Shown in pieces: positions 5,135 through 7,180 of a DNA stretch of 7,180 bases. Position 1 is the first letter of the stretch; each line of letters starts with the position of its first letter. The stretch covers positions 1-7,180 of the forward strand of contig WQZT01000082.1 in NCBI GenBank assembly GCA_009780595.1, written 5' to 3'. Source of the stretch: Treponema sp. Lineage in GTDB: Bacteria; Spirochaetota; Spirochaetia; Treponematales; Breznakiellaceae. Below the pieces are notes generated by a model. It was not told the DNA's origin, searched no databases, and saw only the letters and a list, made by a program, of their open reading frames with translations. Position numbers and translations under genes: made by a program.

Positions 5135-6022
5135 ATGAGTGCAATTATATTAGATGGAAAAGTAACCGGAAAAAAACTGAGGGAAAACGCGAAAGAGCGC
5201 ACAACCCTTTTGAGAAAGCAAGGGCATACGCCTTGTCTAGCGGTGATACTTGTGGGCGATAACCCCGCCAGCCATTCGTATGTCAAAGCCAAAGAGAAGG
5301 CGCTTGCCGAAGCCGGTATGGAAGGCCGATCGCTGCGTTTGGGCGGGGAAACCTCCGAAGCGGAACTGCTTGGTGTTATCAAGTCCTTGAACGCCGACGA
5401 CAGCGTTCACGGTATACTCGTGCAGTTGCCGCTGCCCCGCCACATCCGCGAAGCAGTGGTGATTAACGCGGTTGACCCTCGCAAGGATGTTGACTGCTTT
5501 CACCGCGTGAACGTGGGCAAGCTCCTCCTGGAAGAGCCGGGGTTTCTGCCTTGCACCCCGCACGGAGTTATTCAGCTGCTGAGGGAACACAAGATTCCCA
5601 CGAAGGGGGCGCACGCGGTTGTGATTGGGCGCTCCAACATCGTGGGCAAGCCGCTTGCTATGCTCCTTGCGCGGAAGGAATTCAACGCGACTGTTACGAT
5701 GTGCCACACGGGGACAAAAAACCTCGCGTTTCACACGCGGCAGGCGGATATTCTCATTGCCGCAGTTGGGCAACCCGGGCTTATCACCGGGGATATGGTT
5801 AAAAGGGGCGCGGCAGTAATCGACGTTGGTGTAAACCGCGTGTCTGTCGCGGGGGAAACGGGGTATCGCCTGACGGGAGACGTGGTTTTTGAGGAAGCCG
5901 CGCAGATCGCTGGCTGGATTACGCCAGTTCCCGGCGGCGTTGGCCCGATGACTATCGCCATGCTGATGTTGAACTCGCTGTCCGCCGCCGAAATCCGCTA
6001 TGGGGGCAAATGTGGAACATAA
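5135..6022 (+). CDS. folD: Methylene-THF dehydrogenase / methenyl-THF cyclohydrolase
   Basis: FolD oxidises 5,10-methylene-THF to methenyl-THF with NAD(P) and hydrolyses it to 10-formyl-THF, supplying one-carbon units. The 295-residue product has the full bifunctional length. VGDNPASHSYVKAKEK (40-55) contains Tyr49 and the catalytic Lys53, matching E. coli Tyr50 and Lys54. VHGILVQLPLP (91-101), the Rossmann-type GRSNIVGKP (165-173) and VPGGVGPMT (265-273) are all present. KDVDCFH (117-123) has Cys121 where most family members have Gly (KDVDGFH), and CHTGTKNL stands in place of the usual CHSRTxxL. The start is supported by a Shine-Dalgarno site. The last 23 bases overlap folE2, so the two are co-transcribed and probably translationally coupled. 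PanB, which uses methylene-THF, is encoded just upstream in its own unit. Confidence 0.97.
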   Translation: MSAIILDGKVTGKKLRENAKERTTLLRKQGHTPCLAVILVGDNPASHSYVKAKEKALAEAGMEGRSLRLGGETSEAELLGVIKSLNADDSVHGILVQLPLPRHIREAVVINAVDPRKDVDCFHRVNVGKLLLEEPGFLPCTPHGVIQLLREHKIPTKGAHAVVIGRSNIVGKPLAMLLARKEFNATVTMCHTGTKNLAFHTRQADILIAAVGQPGLITGDMVKRGAAVIDVGVNRVSVAGETGYRLTGDVVFEEAAQIAGWITPVPGGVGPMTIAMLMLNSLSAAEIRYGGKCGT

Positions 6023-6830
6023 CGCCGAACACGCTGGCATACCGGACATTCAAAGCCAAACGGACAGCCGGGCAGTTCCGCTGTCGAAGGTGGGCGTGAA
6101 AGGGCTTGAATACCCCATCCGCGTGCTTGACAAGATAAAATCTGTGCAGCACACCACTGCCACCGTTGACCTTTTCGCCGATCTTCCGCAGCATTTCAAG
6201 GGAACGCACATGAGCCGCTTTGTCGAGATTTTTCACCGTTACTGCGACGACATTTCGATGCCCCGCTTTTTGGAAATGCTTGGCTGCATCCGGAATGAGC
6301 TGAAGGCCGAGGCGGCGTATGCCACGATGTTTTTTCCGTACTTTATCGAAAAGAAAGCCCCCGTGTCCCTGCTGCCGGGAATACTTTCGTACCAATGCCG
6401 CTATCGGGGCAAGGTTTTCCAGAAAGGCGGGGAGGGTAGTCTCAGCGACACCAATTTTGCCGTGGCGATTTCTGTTCCGGTAAGCACCGTCTGCCCCTGC
6501 TCCAAAGCCATCTCCGAGCGGGGCGCGCACAACCAGCGCGGCGTTGTTACGGTCGAACTTGAAGCCGGTCCCTTTTTCTGGATAGAGGATATTATCGCGC
6601 TGGTGGAAGAGTCCGCGTCAAGCCCGGTGTATTCGCTGGTGAAACGGGATGACGAAAAGTACATCACCGAGCGCGCCTACGACAATCCAAAGTTTGTCGA
6701 GGATTTGGTCAGGGATATTTTCGTTAAAATCAGGGAGATGAAGCAGTTCCCGCGTTTTTCGGTGGAGGCGGAAAACTTCGAGAGCATCCACAACCACAGC
6801 GCGTATGCGTTTGCGGAATTCGGTGGGTGA
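6000..6830 (+). CDS. folE2: GTP cyclohydrolase I, FolE2 type
   Basis: FolE2 converts GTP to 7,8-dihydroneopterin triphosphate, the first step of folate synthesis. It belongs to the T-fold type IB family, unlike ordinary zinc-dependent FolE. The 276-residue product has the family pattern: PDIQSQTDSRAVPLSKVGVKGL (15-36), HFKGTHMSRF (65-74), VPVSTVCPCSKAISERGAHN (159-178) with the metal-ligand cysteine in CPC (165-167) and His177, and IHNHSAYAF (263-271) near the C-terminus. The assigned ATG 6000 overlaps folD by 23 bases. An in-frame GTG at 6012 would remove four residues and is a real alternative. Neither has a good Shine-Dalgarno site, so translation is probably coupled to folD. Where FolE2 coexists with FolE it is often induced by zinc starvation, but pairing with folD under one promoter suggests it is the main enzyme here. 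A queuosine-pathway role also remains possible. Confidence 0.93.
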   Translation: MGANVEHNAEHAGIPDIQSQTDSRAVPLSKVGVKGLEYPIRVLDKIKSVQHTTATVDLFADLPQHFKGTHMSRFVEIFHRYCDDISMPRFLEMLGCIRNELKAEAAYATMFFPYFIEKKAPVSLLPGILSYQCRYRGKVFQKGGEGSLSDTNFAVAISVPVSTVCPCSKAISERGAHNQRGVVTVELEAGPFFWIEDIIALVEESASSPVYSLVKRDDEKYITERAYDNPKFVEDLVRDIFVKIREMKQFPRFSVEAENFESIHNHSAYAFAEFGG

Positions 6831-6892
6831 GTGGGAAGGAGGGAAGTGTAAGGAGCACAATTAGCAAAATACTACGCATAGGTTATCAGGCA

Positions 6893-6923
6893 GCTCTGTC
6901 AGTATAACTGACTACAGCAATTT
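6893..6923 (+). terminator. Imperfect hairpin after folE2, weak terminator or operator
   Basis: GTCAGT (6898-6903) and ACTGAC (6907-6912) are perfect inverted repeats around ATA. The stem extends outward through GCT (6893-6895) pairing with AGC (6916-6918), with one mismatch and one bulge. A short TTT follows at 6921-6923. It is the only terminator candidate after the folD-folE2 operon, and a weak one. The 15-base dyad GTCAGTATAACTGAC could equally be the binding site of a dimeric regulator. Confidence 0.35.
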
Positions 6924-6970
6924 CTGTGCTTACAGGCTCGGTAACGGAATTGCAATTTCTTGCACCTGTA

Positions 6971-7000
6971 TTGACACATTCCGTACATTCGTAGTAGGAT
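6971..7000 (+). promoter_or_regulatory. Promoter candidate for the gene at 7163
   Basis: A perfect TTGACA (6971-6976) is followed after 18 bases by TAGGAT (6995-7000), four of six -10 matches. An alternative -10, TATAAA (7011-7016), pairs at 17 bases with the weak TTCGTA (6988-6993). From the first pair the transcript would begin near 7007 and carry a leader of about 155 bases that includes the Shine-Dalgarno site at 7014 and the C run. Confidence 0.5.
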
Positions 7001-7013
7001 ACACTCACGTTAT

Positions 7014-7113
7014 AAAGGAGGCGGTGGTCTTGTTGCTTTGCCCTCTTACTGTTCCACTAGCTAGCTTACGTAAATTCGAATTCATCCCCCCCCCCCGCAC
7101 GATAACGACCTAA
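7014..7113 (+). other. Strong Shine-Dalgarno site and possible leader-peptide frame
   Basis: AAAGGAGG (7014-7021) is among the best ribosome-binding sequences in the window yet has no ordinary gene behind it. A frame from GTG 7024 (spacing only 2) or TTG 7030 (spacing 8, better) runs to TAA 7111-7113 and would encode 27-29 residues beginning with a hydrophobic VLLLCPLTVPLASL stretch. It passes through the C run, which it reads partly as prolines. There is no homology evidence, so translation is speculative; the site may instead be a remnant or chance purine run. Confidence 0.2.
7086..7096 (+). repeat. Homopolymer tract of 11 cytosines
   Basis: Eleven consecutive C residues lie 66 bases before the start codon at 7163, in a non-coding, otherwise mixed-composition stretch. 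Such tracts change length by slipped-strand mispairing during replication and are also common sequencing or assembly error sites. The count given here should be treated as uncertain by one or more bases. Confidence 0.9.
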
Positions 7114-7149
7114 TCACACCAAACAACATCTATTTTTCTCACGACCTTC

Positions 7150-7155
7150 AGGAGG
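7150..7155 (+). promoter_or_regulatory. Shine-Dalgarno site of the gene at 7163
   Basis: A perfect AGGAGG stands 7 bases before ATG 7163. This optimal arrangement is the main support for calling a coding start there. Confidence 0.85.
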
Positions 7156-7162
7156 TTTCCCC

Positions 7163-7180
7163 ATGAACACGGTAAATAAA
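7163..7180 (+). CDS. Start of an unidentified gene, cut by the window edge
   Basis: Only six codons are visible (MNTVNK), so the product cannot be recognised. The call rests on the ideal AGGAGG spacing, the ATG, and the upstream TTGACA promoter. The long, palindrome-rich upstream region with a C run suggests more regulation than its housekeeping neighbours have. Confidence 0.65.

Larger units (their letters stand above)
6831..7162. other. 332-base non-coding region rich in palindromes
   Basis: No protein of ordinary length is encoded here on either strand. It holds, in order: a hairpin/dyad (6893-6918), two copies of GCAATTTCT (6917-6925 and 6952-6960), the palindrome AATTGCAATT (6948-6957), a TTGACA promoter (6971-7000), a strong Shine-Dalgarno site (7014-7021) opening a short frame, three neighbouring palindromes (7057-7082), an 11-C run (7086-7096), and the Shine-Dalgarno site of the next gene. 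Its base make-up is more AT-rich than the flanking folE2 gene. It looks like a complex control region for the gene starting at 7163. Confidence 0.7.

Noticed and set aside
5237..6049. Long minus-strand open frame of 270 codons opposite folD
   Set aside because: It mirrors the GC-rich codon pattern of folD, shows no recognisable protein motif, and lies opposite an unmistakable gene.
6846..6851. Small gene after AAGGAGG at 6836-6842
   Set aside because: The GTG that follows at 6846 is directly followed by TAA, so no peptide results.

Overview
The window is a compact stretch of bacterial housekeeping genes, mostly for cofactor and RNA metabolism. It holds nine complete genes and the first six codons of a tenth. 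The gene set and the rpmF-acpP-rnc order beside coaD and a class II CCA-adding enzyme gene fit a Spirochaetota chromosome, perhaps a Treponema-like lineage of medium GC content. This placement is inferred from gene order and protein character only; no rRNA or other decisive marker is present. I see no tRNA, rRNA, insertion sequence, CRISPR array, prophage gene or obvious defence system.

Layout: coaD (26-502, +) opens the window. A near-consensus sigma-70 promoter (542-570) then drives rpmF (618-806), acpP (827-1063) and rnc (1113-1832), all on +. A GC-rich hairpin lies in the short acpP-rnc gap. The nucleotidyltransferase gene cca (1875-3269, -) converges on rnc and shares an inverted repeat with its 3' end. 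It diverges from the thiamine pyrophosphokinase gene (3357-3989, +) across an 87-base promoter region. panB (4123-4986, +) has its own promoter and a classic intrinsic terminator. The overlapping pair folD (5135-6022) and folE2 (6000-6830) follows with its own promoter. The last 350 bases are a non-coding region of 332 bases leading to a gene that starts at 7163 and runs off the edge.

How the genes connect: PanB makes ketopantoate for pantothenate and CoA, and CoaD makes dephospho-CoA later in that pathway. CoA donates the phosphopantetheine arm of the AcpP protein. PanB consumes 5,10-methylene-tetrahydrofolate, the metabolite FolD interconverts, and FolE2 starts folate synthesis. Thiamine pyrophosphokinase adds TPP. 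RpmF, RNase III and the CCA enzyme serve translation and RNA maturation.

The coding part is ordinary. The region most worth a second look is 6831-7162. It holds a 15-base dyad, a 10-base palindrome, a TTGACA promoter, a strong Shine-Dalgarno site leading into a short frame, three adjacent perfect palindromes and an 11-cytosine run. Adding one C to that run would extend the short frame until its stop overlaps the next start codon. A second theme is that four genes (coaD, rnc, cca, folE2) have no Shine-Dalgarno site, and two of these have a -10 element almost touching the start codon.
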